DNA of 64,000 bases from Sphingobium baderi (lineage in GTDB: Bacteria; Pseudomonadota; Alphaproteobacteria; Sphingomonadales; Sphingomonadaceae). Of the stretch, positions 54,031-63,005 are shown in pieces. The stretch's first letter is position 1; the number at the start of each line of letters is the position of its first letter. The notes below the pieces were generated by a model. That model made no database searches. It worked only from the letters and a program-made list of their open reading frames with translations, and was not told where the DNA came from. The stretch lies in assembly GCF_001456115.1 (NCBI RefSeq), contig NZ_CP013264.1, positions 1,506,501 to 1,570,500 of the forward strand, written 5' to 3'. The translations under genes were made by a program, and so were the position numbers.

Positions 54031-54612
54031 TCATCGATGACGATGTACCCTCCTCGCAGAGCCGACGCGAGTTCCCTTGGCGCAGCGTGGTTCCGTCCAA
54101 CTAGCGGGCAGTGTTCGAGCCGGGCTTCTGGACACTTCTGTGGACCTCGATCTTTTCGGCCCGGACAACATGCGGCCACCTAAATGCAAATTTCGCCGTG
54201 GGTGCCGGTCGACCTGTGCGATGGTCTTGAGCGTCACGGCGACGGCTTCGAAGAGAATGCCATAGAGCAGCCGCTTGTTCTGGTAGGCGATCGCAGCGAC
54301 CTCGCCGGGCACGGTAAATACGACATGGAAATAGGGAACGGGCAGAAGGTCAGCTTCACGATCGGCAAGCCACTGGTCGCGGGCAATACCTTGGCACTTC
54401 GGACAATGCCGGTTGCGGCAGGAGTTATAGGCGACACGCGAGTGCGCGCAGTCATCGCAGGTCTCGACATGCCCACCGAGCGCCGCCGTCCGGCACAACT
54501 CGATCGCGGACATGACGCGGCGTTCCACCCGGCCGAGGTGGCCGTCGTGAACGCGGGCATAGGCATGGCCATGACGGCGGAATATATCCGCCACCTCCAA
54601 CTCGGAGCGCAC
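54031..54612 (-). pseudogene. IS91-family transposase, 3'-truncated
   Basis: The first 130 residues match the N-terminal zinc-binding region of IS91/ISCR-type transposases (VADIFRRHG, CDDCAHSRVAYNSCRNRHCP, then YFHVVFTVPGEVAAIAY). After about 54215 the similarity stops, and the remaining frame is unrelated. The catalytic tyrosine part is missing. It lies 9 bp downstream of a tyrosine recombinase, an arrangement seen in some IS91-type elements. The 177 bp between 53854 and 54030 show nothing else. Confidence 0.82.
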
Positions 54613-54621
54613 GGTGGCGCG

Positions 54622-55494
54622 TCAGGCGGGTGGCACCACCTCGAGGGTCAAGCAATCAAGCGGGCTCTGCGCCGCAGCGATCGTGGTCGTGGCAACCTGC
54701 GTGTAGCGCGCCGTCGTCGACAGGCTGTTGTGCCCCAGCAAAACCTGAATGATGCGGATATCGACACCGCTCTCCAGAAGGTGGGTGGCAAAGCTGTGCC
54801 GCAACGTGTGCACGCTGACCTTCTTGGTCAAACCTGCCGCCTTTGCGGCGGACCGGCACGCCGAATGCAGAACGGTAACGTTGATCGGCCCGTCTTCCCG
54901 TCCTGGAAAGAGCCAGTCGGTTGGCCGCGTCAGGCGCCAATAGGTGCGCAGGATATCGAGCAGTTGGGCCGACAGCATCACCGTGCGATCCTTGGCGCCT
55001 TTGCCATGCCGGACCTGGAGCAGCATCCGGTCGCTGTCGATATCGCCGACCTTGAGGCTCACGACCTCTGATACGCGAAGTCCGGCGGCATAGGCTGTGG
55101 TCAATGCCGCCCGCGTCTTCAGGGACGGAACCGCTTCGAGAAAGCGCACCACTTCGTCAGCGCTCAAAATCGCCGGCAACTTGCGGGGCATCCGCGCATA
55201 GGCAATCCGCTCGGGTATCTCGCCCCGGTTCAGCGTCACACCGTAGAAGAACCGCAACGCGCAAACGGTCTGGTTCAGCGACGGCCAGGATATGCCCTGA
55301 GACACGAGATAGACCTGAAATGCCCGGACATCCTCGAGCCCAAGCCGATCTGGCGAGCGCCCGAAATGGCGGCTGAACTTCGTGACGGCGTGCAAGTACG
55401 ATCGTTGTGTCGCCGGCGACAGGTTGCGCAGCATCATGTCGTCGATCATACGGCGGCGCAGCGGGCTCACCGCTGGCGTGGTGGTATCAGCCAT
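54622..55494 (-). CDS. Tyrosine recombinase/integrase associated with an IS91-type element
   Basis: A 290-residue phage-integrase family protein. An N-terminal SAM-like DNA-binding domain (residues about 10-95) is followed by the catalytic domain with arginine in AAGLRVSEVVSL, HTLRHSFATHLLE, LLGHNS and tyrosine in TARYTQV. All residues of the R-H-R-H-Y set are visible, so it is probably active. It ends just before the truncated IS91 transposase on the same strand. A hairpin CTCCTGAT/ATCAGGAG (55503-55550) lies directly upstream and may belong to the element's end. Confidence 0.9.
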   Translation of the reverse strand: MADTTTPAVSPLRRRMIDDMMLRNLSPATQRSYLHAVTKFSRHFGRSPDRLGLEDVRAFQVYLVSQGISWPSLNQTVCALRFFYGVTLNRGEIPERIAYARMPRKLPAILSADEVVRFLEAVPSLKTRAALTTAYAAGLRVSEVVSLKVGDIDSDRMLLQVRHGKGAKDRTVMLSAQLLDILRTYWRLTRPTDWLFPGREDGPINVTVLHSACRSAAKAAGLTKKVSVHTLRHSFATHLLESGVDIRIIQVLLGHNSLSTTARYTQVATTTIAAAQSPLDCLTLEVVPPA

Positions 55495-55636
55495 GGGATG
55501 GTCTCCTGATCAGGGGTTGGTCTTCAGCAACCAAACCTTCCCATCAGGAGGCCATTCCAGCCAATACGCACGCCTCTCCCGCGTCAGCGGGTTCGTTCAA
55601 TCCCAATGAGTCAGCCTCAACGGGATTTGGTATCAG

Positions 55637-56742
55637 GGAGACCTGTGCGCGGGTGGGTGTAGACAGGCGCCTCAAATGCTGATTCTATGGGCTTTCCAGG
55701 GAGGAGAGCGGCAGTGGCGCAGCGTTCAATTGGTCAGGACCGGTTTGGGTTTTCAGGGTCCGAGCGCACGACGTCATCGTTGGACGCGCTTGTATCGCTG
55801 GTTGATTGGCACGCGGTCGCGGTTCTTCTTGATCCGCTTTATCCGGCCTCCAAAGGTGAGCCCGCCTAGCCGCCTCTGGCAATGTTCAAAGCCCTCCTGT
55901 TGTCGATCTGGTATGATCTGTCCGATGTGAAGCTGGCTGAGGCCCTTGACGATCGGGCCTCGTTTCGCCGCTTCTGCGGGTTTTCCGCGAATGAGGCGAC
56001 GCCAGAGCGTACCGCGTTTGTCAGGTTCCGTCGGCTGCTGGTCGCGCACCAACTTGACCGATCGCTGTTTGAAACCGTGACCATGCAGCTCAAGGCCAAG
56101 GCAGTGACTGTCAAGACCGGAACCCTGGTCGATGCCACCATCATAGCCTCAGCAAGTGAAGGCGATGATGATGCGCGCAGGGTAAAACACAAGGGAAAGC
56201 GGGCCGTTCACGGCTTCAAGGCCCATGTTGGCGCCGATGCCGATACCGCGTTGGTCGAGGAAGTGTCGATCACATCGGCCAATATCAATGACGGCAAAGC
56301 GGGACCCGATGCCTTGCCCGACAATCCCGGTGAGGTGTTTGCCGACAGCGCCTATCGCGGCAATCACTTTTGTAATGCGGTGCTGGCAAAGGGCGGCATT
56401 CCCCGGATCGTCGCCACCGGCATGTGGGGCCGCGACGAAGCTGAAACGCTCCGCAAGCTCCATGAATGGAATCAACCGATCCATCGCGTGCGCGCCCGCA
56501 TCGAGAAGATCTTCGGTACATGGAAACGATCCTACGGCTTGCGCCGAATGCGATGGCGAGGTCTCGCCAAAGCCGCCGTCCAAGTCCGCCTCACAGCCAT
56601 TGCCTACAACCTCGAGCGCACGATGAATATTCTCTTCGTTCCAGCATGATATCGCCTCCGACCGCAAAGCGCAGGCCGGATCGATAACCCATCGAATAGC
56701 TGCGCGATTTCATAGCTCTACGCCCACCCGCGCACAGGTCTC
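55637..56742. mobile_element. IS5-family insertion sequence with terminal inverted repeats
   Basis: A 1106-bp element bounded by 26-bp inverted repeats at 55637-55662 and 56717-56742 that differ at one position (GAGACCTGTGCGCGGGTGGG at the outer end). It contains one transposase gene that is broken by a stop codon. I could not identify a target duplication at the flanks. Confidence 0.85.
55687..56649 (+). pseudogene. IS5-family transposase interrupted by an in-frame TAG
   Basis: About 320 codons. The N-terminal part (SLVDWHAVAVLLDPLYPA) is separated from the main part by a TAG at 55867-55869, in the same frame. The next residues PPLAMFKALLLSIWYDLSD continue the usual family sequence, where a tyrosine normally precedes PPL, so one base change of a TAY codon explains it. 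The DDE domain shows VDATIIASAS and DSAYRG. The rest is intact, so a recent nonsense mutation is likely. Confidence 0.82.
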
Positions 56743-56801
56743 ATCAGATCGCCACGCGTAGTATATGTTGGTGTCGGTTGTTGCGAGCCCCCGCAACCAC
56801 C

Positions 56802-56841
56802 GAGACCGACAAACCAGATTTTTCATGTGTTTGTCGGTCTC
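56802..56841. repeat. Inverted repeat with flanking direct repeats
   Basis: GAGACCGACAAA (56802-56813) and TTTGTCGGTCTC (56830-56841) pair perfectly over 12 bp. CCGCAACCAC occurs on both sides (near 56791 and 56854). It lies in the 456-bp gap between two IS5-type elements. Confidence 0.5.
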
Positions 56842-56849
56842 TGTTAGAT

Positions 56850-57045
56850 CGCCCTCCCGCAACCACATAAAAACCACCACCCCCAAACCCGCCCGCAAGG
56901 CGGGCTTTTTGCGTTCAAAGGCCAAGGCCATCGACAGAATGCCAGCCAGATCGCCGCGCACGTCGATCTCCCGTGCGCCACCCACCACCAGCACAATCGC
57001 CTCGACAAAACCCCGCAAAGCCGTGCCCGGCCCCGCCTGAAACAA
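56850..57045 (-). pseudogene. Possible serine-recombinase C-terminal remnant
   Basis: On the minus strand, VEAIVLVVGGAREIDVRGDL followed by AGILSMA resembles the C-terminal end of large serine recombinases from sphingomonads, but no catalytic domain is present and the downstream residues (about 56710-56850) look non-coding. Codon 1 at 57045 is arbitrary. The adjoining 57046-57198 shows no gene. Confidence 0.35.
56888..56910 (+). terminator. Rho-independent terminator
   Basis: A CCCGCC/GGCGGG stem with a CGCAA loop is followed by CTTTTT. It is a compact, classical terminator on the plus strand. What it terminates is unclear; the preceding inverted repeat may be part of a short transcript. Confidence 0.65.
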
Positions 57046-57198
57046 GAATTGCGCGAGCGCGACATCCCGCTTCGCCTACACCCCCCCGCATCCCACCAGC
57101 TATCCCGCCGATCAATCCCATGATCGGATACAAAGGCAGCAGTACCCGTCTACGGTAGCCAATCTTTCTTGGGCGCCTTCATCCTGATGATGCTGGCG

Positions 57199-57947
57199 TC
57201 ACCAGAAAGTAAGTATGGCAGCGAGGAAGACGCCTGCCATATAGTTGGCTGCGAGCTTGTCGTAGCGGGCGGCGATGCATCGCCAGTCCTTCAGGCGGCA
57301 CCAGAGGCGTTCGACGAGGTTGCGGGTTCGATAGGCGTCACGATCATAGGGGATCGGTTCTTTGCGGCTGCGGGTAGCGGGGATGACGACCTCGGCACCC
57401 TGGGCCTGGATAGAGGTGCGGATGGTATTGCTGTCATAGCCACGGTCGGCAATGAGCCGGTCGAAGCGGCCATGTGCAGCTTCGATCAGGGCGGGCGCGA
57501 TGGTCATGTCGGAGAAGCTGCCGGGCGAGATCAGCAGGACGCGTGGCCGTCCGGCAGCATCGGTCAGTCCGTGGATTTTGCTGGTGCGTCCGCCGCGCGA
57601 GGTTCCGATGCCTTGAGCGAATCTCCCCTTTTGCGCCGGCTGCCGAACGATGAACCTTGATGCTGGTGGAACCGATCGCGGACGAGCCCCACATCCCGCT
57701 ATATCCGGTCAACGCCTCGAAGACGGCGAACCAGACGCCTTGCCCGCTCCAGCGGTGGAAACGGTTGTAGATCGTTGTGCAAGGTCCGTGTCCCGCGCCA
57801 CCGCGCACCGATCTTGAGCATGTGAATGATGTCCGAGATCACCCGCCGGTCATCGACACGCCGCGCACCCTTGCGTCCCTGCGGCAGCAAAGGCTCGATC
57901 TTAGCCCACTCCGCATCGCTCAACCACGTCAACTGCCGCGCCATCAA
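57199..57947 (-). pseudogene. IS5/IS427-type transposase with two frameshifts
   Basis: Three adjacent frames together make one transposase: an N-terminal part with ARQLTWLSDAEWAKIEPLLP, a middle part with CTTIYNRFHRWSGQGVWFAV and a C-terminal part with LIADRGYDSNTIRTSIQAQG and NLVERLWCRLKDWRCIAARY. The first shift (near 57790) looks like a short deletion after RWR. The second (near 57625) is at a CAAAAGGGG run and could be the programmed frameshift seen in this group. The left-hand inverted repeat sequence GGGTCTGTACTC (near 58008-58019 on the minus strand) has no partner at the other end. Confidence 0.78.
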
Positions 57948-58044
57948 TGTCTCCTGCTTCTCACAGAAAGCATTGAACCCGCCGAAACGGTCTCGCGCAA
58001 CCTTATTGAGTACAGACCCTAGATTGGCCCGCTAAGGATGTCGG

Positions 58045-59286
58045 TCACCAGCTGACATTCAGGCAGCGTAGCGTGGGCATCATTAACTGCGGCGTGTACA
58101 AACGGCCGCCGTCGCCGACGAGTTCGAGGTCTGGAACATGATCCAGCAGTATGTCGAGGGCGATCTCCCCTTCAAGATGGGCAAGCAGGCGACCGACGCA
58201 CATATGAATACCTCGCCCCCAGGCCGGTGCAATTTTCAGGTCGTTACGAAAAATATCAAATCTGTCGGCGTGATCAAACACGGTTTCGTCATGATCTGCC
58301 GCCATCGTGCAGAGCTGAATTAATGACCCCTTAGGGATTGGTATTCCCCGGATTTCTACATCCTGTGTCGCAACCCTGATCGGCCCGCGTCCGGGATCCC
58401 TGAAGCGTACGCTTTCTTCGAAAGCTTTGGCGAGCAGGCTACGGTCGGCTCGAACGGCCTCCCACTGATCACGATGGTGGAGAAGATTCCACACCATATT
58501 GCCTATGGCCGTGCTGGTTGTATCCGTCCCGCCGAGAAGCATCGAGCTGACAAGGCCGAGAATCTCTTCCTCGCCCAGCGCATCCCCTTCATCGGCTGCG
58601 GCCAGCATCTTCGAGATCGCATCCTCGCCGGGCCGTTCGCGCCGGTCATGGATCAGCTTGCGGATGAAGCTGTCGAAATCCTGAAGCGTCTCGGCAAGGC
58701 ACTCTAGCCGTTCTGGCGAGGGGTTGGTGGTGATGAGTTCGAGCGAGGCATCGACCCATAGCCGATAGCGATCATAATCTTCTACAGGAGCGTCGAGCAA
58801 CGCGGCAATCGCCATCATCGGAATGCGATCGGCGTAGCTGGTCACGAGATTTGCCTGGCGATCTGGACTGCGTAGCATCTCATCGACGAGTTGACGCGCA
58901 ATCTGGCGAATCTGATCGGCGTGTGCAGCTATGATGCGGGGCGAAAGGGCGGCTTGCATGTAGCGCTTCAATCGCCCGTGGGCCGGCGGATCGGCGGCTG
59001 CGAGCTGAACCTTCATCGGAAACCCCAGCGGCAGACGCGTGCGGAATCCCGCAGGGACTTCGGGAACGGTAACGAACATCCGGTTCGAGAAGGTTTCTGG
59101 ATCATTCGCGATACGCGTAATGTCATCCAGTCGGGTCACGACATACCAGCCATATTTAGGCATGAAGAAAACGGGATGGTTACGGCGTGCCTGCGCCAGC
59201 AAGAAATGAGGATCAGCGACCTGATCAGGATCGAGCGGGTCCAGCTCGGCGAAAACGGGAACGTCGGATGATATTGCCATATTCAC
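58045..59286 (-). CDS. Cytochrome P450
   Basis: The protein is 413 residues with I-helix GGTDTTSTA (252-260), K-helix ESVRF (291-295), and heme loop AWGRGIHMCVGR with cysteine 363. The phenylalanine that normally starts the heme loop is tryptophan 356, an unusual but tolerated change. I cannot assign a CYP family. AGGAGAG lies 5 bp before the GTG at 59286; an ATG 6 bp later is an alternative. It lies upstream of nothing else on its strand except the SnoaL-like gene, which precedes it by 64 bp, so the two probably form an operon. Confidence 0.9.
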   Translation of the reverse strand: MNMAISSDVPVFAELDPLDPDQVADPHFLLAQARRNHPVFFMPKYGWYVVTRLDDITRIANDPETFSNRMFVTVPEVPAGFRTRLPLGFPMKVQLAAADPPAHGRLKRYMQAALSPRIIAAHADQIRQIARQLVDEMLRSPDRQANLVTSYADRIPMMAIAALLDAPVEDYDRYRLWVDASLELITTNPSPERLECLAETLQDFDSFIRKLIHDRRERPGEDAISKMLAAADEGDALGEEEILGLVSSMLLGGTDTTSTAIGNMVWNLLHHRDQWEAVRADRSLLAKAFEESVRFRDPGRGPIRVATQDVEIRGIPIPKGSLIQLCTMAADHDETVFDHADRFDIFRNDLKIAPAWGRGIHMCVGRLLAHLEGEIALDILLDHVPDLELVGDGGRLYTPQLMMPTLRCLNVSW

Positions 59287-59350
59287 CTAGGCTCTCCTTG
59301 TTTGATCTTCTCTCTTTAATAAAGGCGGACGCGAATTGTGCGGAGGACTT

Positions 59351-59740
59351 CTAACTAGGCGTCGCTCCGAACGCCTTTTCTGCCGCTCCAGTGTCGAAAA
59401 AGGCATGAACTTTATAGACCAGCCCGTCTTTCAGCGTCATCAATTCGCAATAATTATTGTCATAGATGCGCCCATCTTCATATTCGAAATGTCCCACCAT
59501 CTCGACGGCGACGCGATCCGCATCGGCAGTCGAGGTGATGACGGTGAACCCGCCCGTTTTTGCACTGTGCAACATGTGCAACGAGGCAAGGAATGCATCA
59601 TGATCGAGATGGCCCATGCCGTTCAGCCACCAGTCGAGATCTGGGTGGATCAGTTTTTTTACGGTTGCCATGTCGCCAGATCCAACAGCTTTCACCAGCC
59701 GGAGCGCGACGTCGCGATTCTTCTCAATGTCCTGATTCAT
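59351..59740 (-). CDS. SnoaL-like/NTF2-fold protein
   Basis: A 129-residue protein with the cone-shaped NTF2 fold pattern: N-terminal helix (NRDVALRLVKAVGSGDMATV), LIHPDLDWWLNG, then strands with DGRIYDNNYCELMTLKDGLV. Relatives include ketosteroid isomerases and polyketide cyclases, but also many of unknown function. It heads the leftward pair with a P450 and is divergent from the ferredoxin. It may isomerise or hydrate a P450 product; no catalytic pair can be assigned with confidence. Confidence 0.82.
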   Translation of the reverse strand: MNQDIEKNRDVALRLVKAVGSGDMATVKKLIHPDLDWWLNGMGHLDHDAFLASLHMLHSAKTGGFTVITSTADADRVAVEMVGHFEYEDGRIYDNNYCELMTLKDGLVYKVHAFFDTGAAEKAFGATPS

Positions 59741-59865
59741 CGGCTATCCTCATCCTTTCCCGCTTTTGTCAGCGGTATTCTGTGGTAAGATAGTTATCCC
59801 CCAGCTGTCGACAATGAAATAGGCGGCTGGTCGTTAAAGTTCGATACGAATAGAGCGGGAGAGGA

Positions 59866-60189
59866 ATGCAGATCATCTTTCGAAACGCCGAAGCCGGCGA
59901 GCGCATTGTAATGGCGAGTGAGGGCGACACGCTGATGCATGTCGCGCTGGCCAACGATATAATCGGTATCCCAGGAGACTGCGGCGGCCAATGCGCCTGC
60001 GGCACATGCCATGTCTATGTAGATCCGGCATGGGTTGAGCGAGTTGGCCGCGTCGAACCCGGCTCGACGGAGGAAACCATGATCTTTGGAGCGCCTGTCG
60101 ATGCCCGCCCGAACTCGCGGCTCGCATGCCAGGTTAATCTGATTGCAATTCACGACGGGTTGATTGTGGAAATCCCGGAAGGCCAATAG
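59866..60189 (+). CDS. 2Fe-2S ferredoxin, terpredoxin/putidaredoxin type
   Basis: A 107-residue ferredoxin with ligands in CGGQCACGTCHVYV (C39-x5-C45-x2-C48) and a last cysteine in RLACQVN (about residue 87). The AWVERVGRVEPGS segment resembles terpredoxin. GGGAGAGG precedes the ATG. It is followed 34 bp later by a P450 on the same strand, its probable electron acceptor, and may also serve the divergent P450. No matching reductase is in the window. Confidence 0.92.
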   Translation: MQIIFRNAEAGERIVMASEGDTLMHVALANDIIGIPGDCGGQCACGTCHVYVDPAWVERVGRVEPGSTEETMIFGAPVDARPNSRLACQVNLIAIHDGLIVEIPEGQ

Positions 60190-60222
60190 ACAAAATTATA
60201 AAAAAACGACGAGGAGGGTATC

Positions 60223-61434
60223 TTGCAACAGATCATGGAAGCCGCAGATGCGCTGGATGTCAGTCATCCGCAGATTTATCGCGACGATAGCTGGCGCCCG
60301 CTATTCGCTCAGCTTCGCGCGGAGCATCCGGTATATTACTGCCCACGGAGCCGTAGTGGGCCCTATTGGTCGATCACGCGTTTTGCCGATATTGTTCGCG
60401 TCGATACCGATCCACTGTCATTTTCTTCTTCTTATCTTCATGGGGGGGTCACGATAGAAGATCGCGTCGCAGCTTCATTCATGCAAATGGACCCACCAGT
60501 ACATACGGAAAAGCGAAAGAATGTAACGGCGGTGGTTGCGCCCAGGAGCCTCGCGCAAATGGAGAGTCTGATCCGTGAGCGCGCCGGCAGGGTGCTGGAT
60601 GCGTTGCCGCGCAACGAAGAGTTTGATTGGGTTCAGCGGGTTTCGATCGAGTTGACATCGATGATGTTGGCTACATTGTTCGCCTATCCCGTCGAACAGC
60701 GGCACAAGTTGGTGCACTGGTCCGATGTGCTGACCGCCGATCTCGACGATCCCGAAAGCCCCGTCCGGACCGAGGCGGAGCGCCAGGCTGGCCTCCAGGA
60801 CTTCTACATGACGATGATGGAGCTTTGGCAGCAGCGTCAGAAAGAGGAACAGAGCTACGATATCATTTCGCTTCTCGCACATGATGAGGGTGTGCGCTCC
60901 GCCTCCTTCGACGAAATCTGCGCGTTGTTCGGTTTGTTTCTCGTGGGAGGAAATGACACAACCCGCAACTCGATGTCAGGCGGCGCATGGGGCTTCAGCG
61001 AGTTTCCTGATGAATGGCGGAAATTGAAGGCCAATCCAGGGTTGGCCGGAAATGCTGCAGCGGAAATAATCCGTTACCAGACCCCGGTCATCTATCAGCG
61101 CCGCACGGCGACATGCGATGTTGAATTGGGTGATCAGACGATTGCCGCAGGTGACAAGGTCGTGATGTGGTACATTTCCGGCAATCGCGATGAGAGCGTC
61201 TTTAAAGACGCCGACAGACTCCAGATCGATCGCCCCAATGCCCGGCAGCATACCGCCTTCGGAATGGGGCCTCATCGCTGCCTCGGCGCGCGGCTTGCCG
61301 AGATGCAATTGCGTATCCTTTGGGAGGAGGCCCTTATACGCGATCTCGACATCGAGATTCTCGGGCCGCCGACCTACGCCTTTTCGAATCTTGTCCGTAG
61401 CCCGCTTAGCCTGCGCGCCCGCATCAAGGGTTGA
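60223..61434 (+). CDS. Cytochrome P450
   Basis: The protein is 403 residues with I-helix GGNDTTRNS (about 243-251), K-helix AAEIIRY, and heme loop FGMGPHRCLGARLAEMQL with cysteine near 352. The I-helix asparagine (GGNDTT) and the general pattern are those of CYP125/CYP142-type P450s that act on sterol side chains and of related terpenoid hydroxylases; I do not assign a family. The TTG at 60223 is preferred because GGAGGG lies 5 bp upstream; an ATG at 60235 is in frame. It pairs with the ferredoxin just upstream. Confidence 0.9.
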   Translation: MQQIMEAADALDVSHPQIYRDDSWRPLFAQLRAEHPVYYCPRSRSGPYWSITRFADIVRVDTDPLSFSSSYLHGGVTIEDRVAASFMQMDPPVHTEKRKNVTAVVAPRSLAQMESLIRERAGRVLDALPRNEEFDWVQRVSIELTSMMLATLFAYPVEQRHKLVHWSDVLTADLDDPESPVRTEAERQAGLQDFYMTMMELWQQRQKEEQSYDIISLLAHDEGVRSASFDEICALFGLFLVGGNDTTRNSMSGGAWGFSEFPDEWRKLKANPGLAGNAAAEIIRYQTPVIYQRRTATCDVELGDQTIAAGDKVVMWYISGNRDESVFKDADRLQIDRPNARQHTAFGMGPHRCLGARLAEMQLRILWEEALIRDLDIEILGPPTYAFSNLVRSPLSLRARIKG

Positions 61435-61564
61435 TTCTGCTCGCCGTTGCGGATCGATCGTTGCTATCGGCGGATTGGCGATAATGAGACTATATGGGTG
61501 ATTGCGGCAAGATTTCTGTCATTTACGGATGAGCTGGGGCAGAAATGCCCCACTCCAGCATCGC

Positions 61565-62782
61565 TCACTCCGCCGGGTGATCTTCATCGCCGAATGCTGC
61601 CGTCATTACCGGCACTACACGCAAGTGAGAGGGTATGTTATCGCGTCCGATTTTCTGGTCGATATGCTCATTATACCACTGCAAATACTGCTCTTGATAG
61701 CTCAGGGTCAGAGTGGAAAGATCACCTTCACGCATGGAGCGCTGAATTGTGGTGAACAGGCCAAGATCTTCGTCAAGGATCTTTACTTGATAGGCGCTGA
61801 ATTCATCCCAATATGCGCGGTCGGCATCGGAATCTTTCAATGTCTCGCCGAATATAGTGGAAACGACAGCCATCCGGTCATGTCCTATCGGCCAGAAGTT
61901 CATCCAGTTGAAGCCTGATGGGTCCAGTGCCGTGAAGCCGTTAGGAAAGCGGGGCAGGGCGACGGTCAGGCTCCTGAACCTCTCATCCAATCCCTTGATG
62001 TCGCTGGCGCCGTAGAGATTTTCTATGCGTTTACGGGTTGTGAAACGGGCGTGCCCGTTTTCCAGCGGTGTGACGACGAAGCTCTTTGAATCGAGGAACG
62101 GCGCTATGGTTTTCTGATGGACAGTCGCGACATGATAGATTTCCAGAAAATTGTCATAAGCTGTCTTCCAGTTGCACGCGATCTCCGTCCGCAATGTGCG
62201 CTTGACCACCATGCGCTCGAACGGGAAGCTCTCCGCTTGTGCGGCGAGCGGGGCGATGAAGTCGGCCAAAGGCTCCGCCGCTTCGTCGAAATTGATGAAG
62301 ATGAAACCGCGCCATAGCTCGCAGCGCACCTGGAGCAGCGGCTTTTCCGCCTTGTTCAAACAGGCGAAGTTATGTGCTTCCGGTACGGACCTGAGTTCGC
62401 CGTCGCTGGCATAACCCCAGGCATGATAGGGGCAGATGAAGCGCTTTGCGATGCCCGCCGGTTCAGTCACCAACGCCGCGCCGCGATGGCGACAGGCGTT
62501 CTTGAATGCGCGGATGGTCCGGTCCTTGCCTCGGCTGAGAATGACAGAGCGATCCATCTCGGTGAACAGCTTGTAAGCGCCGGGTTCAAGCAATTCGCTT
62601 TCATGACCGGCATAGAGCCATGTCTTGTTGAAAACATACTGCATTTCCAGAGCAAAGAAGGCCGGATCGCAGTAGCGGGCGGTTGGCAAATCGGGCAGCG
62701 CGGGGAAATCCGCCGGATAAGTGATGCGCTTTGCTTCCCGTTCGACGCGCTCAATGAGCGTTGCGGCCGCTTGGCTGTCCAT
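61565..62782 (-). CDS. Aromatic ring-hydroxylating oxygenase, alpha subunit (Rieske)
   Basis: The protein is 405 residues with Rieske ligands C97-x-H99 and C117-x2-H120 (NACRHRG and CPYHAWGYA). The catalytic iron site lies in NWKTAYDNFLEIYHVATVH, with the conserved N..D..E..H....H pattern of ring-hydroxylating dioxygenases. It belongs to the GbcA/carnitine-oxygenase-like branch, which includes N-demethylases as well as ring oxygenases. AGGAGTGGAG precedes the ATG. No beta subunit or reductase is adjacent. It is convergent with the P450 at 61.4 kb, separated by 130 bp holding a GGGGCA/TGCCCC hairpin at 61536-61551. Confidence 0.92.
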   Translation of the reverse strand: MDSQAAATLIERVEREAKRITYPADFPALPDLPTARYCDPAFFALEMQYVFNKTWLYAGHESELLEPGAYKLFTEMDRSVILSRGKDRTIRAFKNACRHRGAALVTEPAGIAKRFICPYHAWGYASDGELRSVPEAHNFACLNKAEKPLLQVRCELWRGFIFINFDEAAEPLADFIAPLAAQAESFPFERMVVKRTLRTEIACNWKTAYDNFLEIYHVATVHQKTIAPFLDSKSFVVTPLENGHARFTTRKRIENLYGASDIKGLDERFRSLTVALPRFPNGFTALDPSGFNWMNFWPIGHDRMAVVSTIFGETLKDSDADRAYWDEFSAYQVKILDEDLGLFTTIQRSMREGDLSTLTLSYQEQYLQWYNEHIDQKIGRDNIPSHLRVVPVMTAAFGDEDHPAE

Positions 62783-62950
62783 GTCACTCCACTCCTGAAT
62801 TCAACGGCACTATCCCTGCGTGCTTTCCGGCATCTTACCAGTGGGGGCGATAGGGTAACAGCGCCGAAGATTGACGCACCGTCCGTCTTGCGCGGCGCTG
62901 GGCGAGTTATTGCGATTGCTCGTCTTGAATAGTCATACGTGGCTTGAGTT

Positions 62951-62987
62951 GCGAGGGAAGGGCGCGGCAACGGCGTCCTTCCCTCGC
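62951..62987 (-). terminator. Probable terminator of the TonB receptor gene
   Basis: An 11-bp perfect inverted repeat (GCGAGGGAAGG and CCTTCCCTCGC, 15-nt loop) lies 18 bp beyond the receptor stop codon. There is no T-run, so termination strength is uncertain. The remaining 62783-63005 gap holds no gene. Confidence 0.45.
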
Positions 62988-63005
62988 CATCGCTGACGAA
63001 AGACT

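Noticed and set aside
55627-56752. Target-site duplication of the IS5 element
   Set aside because: The bases next to the two inverted repeats do not match at 2, 3 or 4 bp, so none can be stated.
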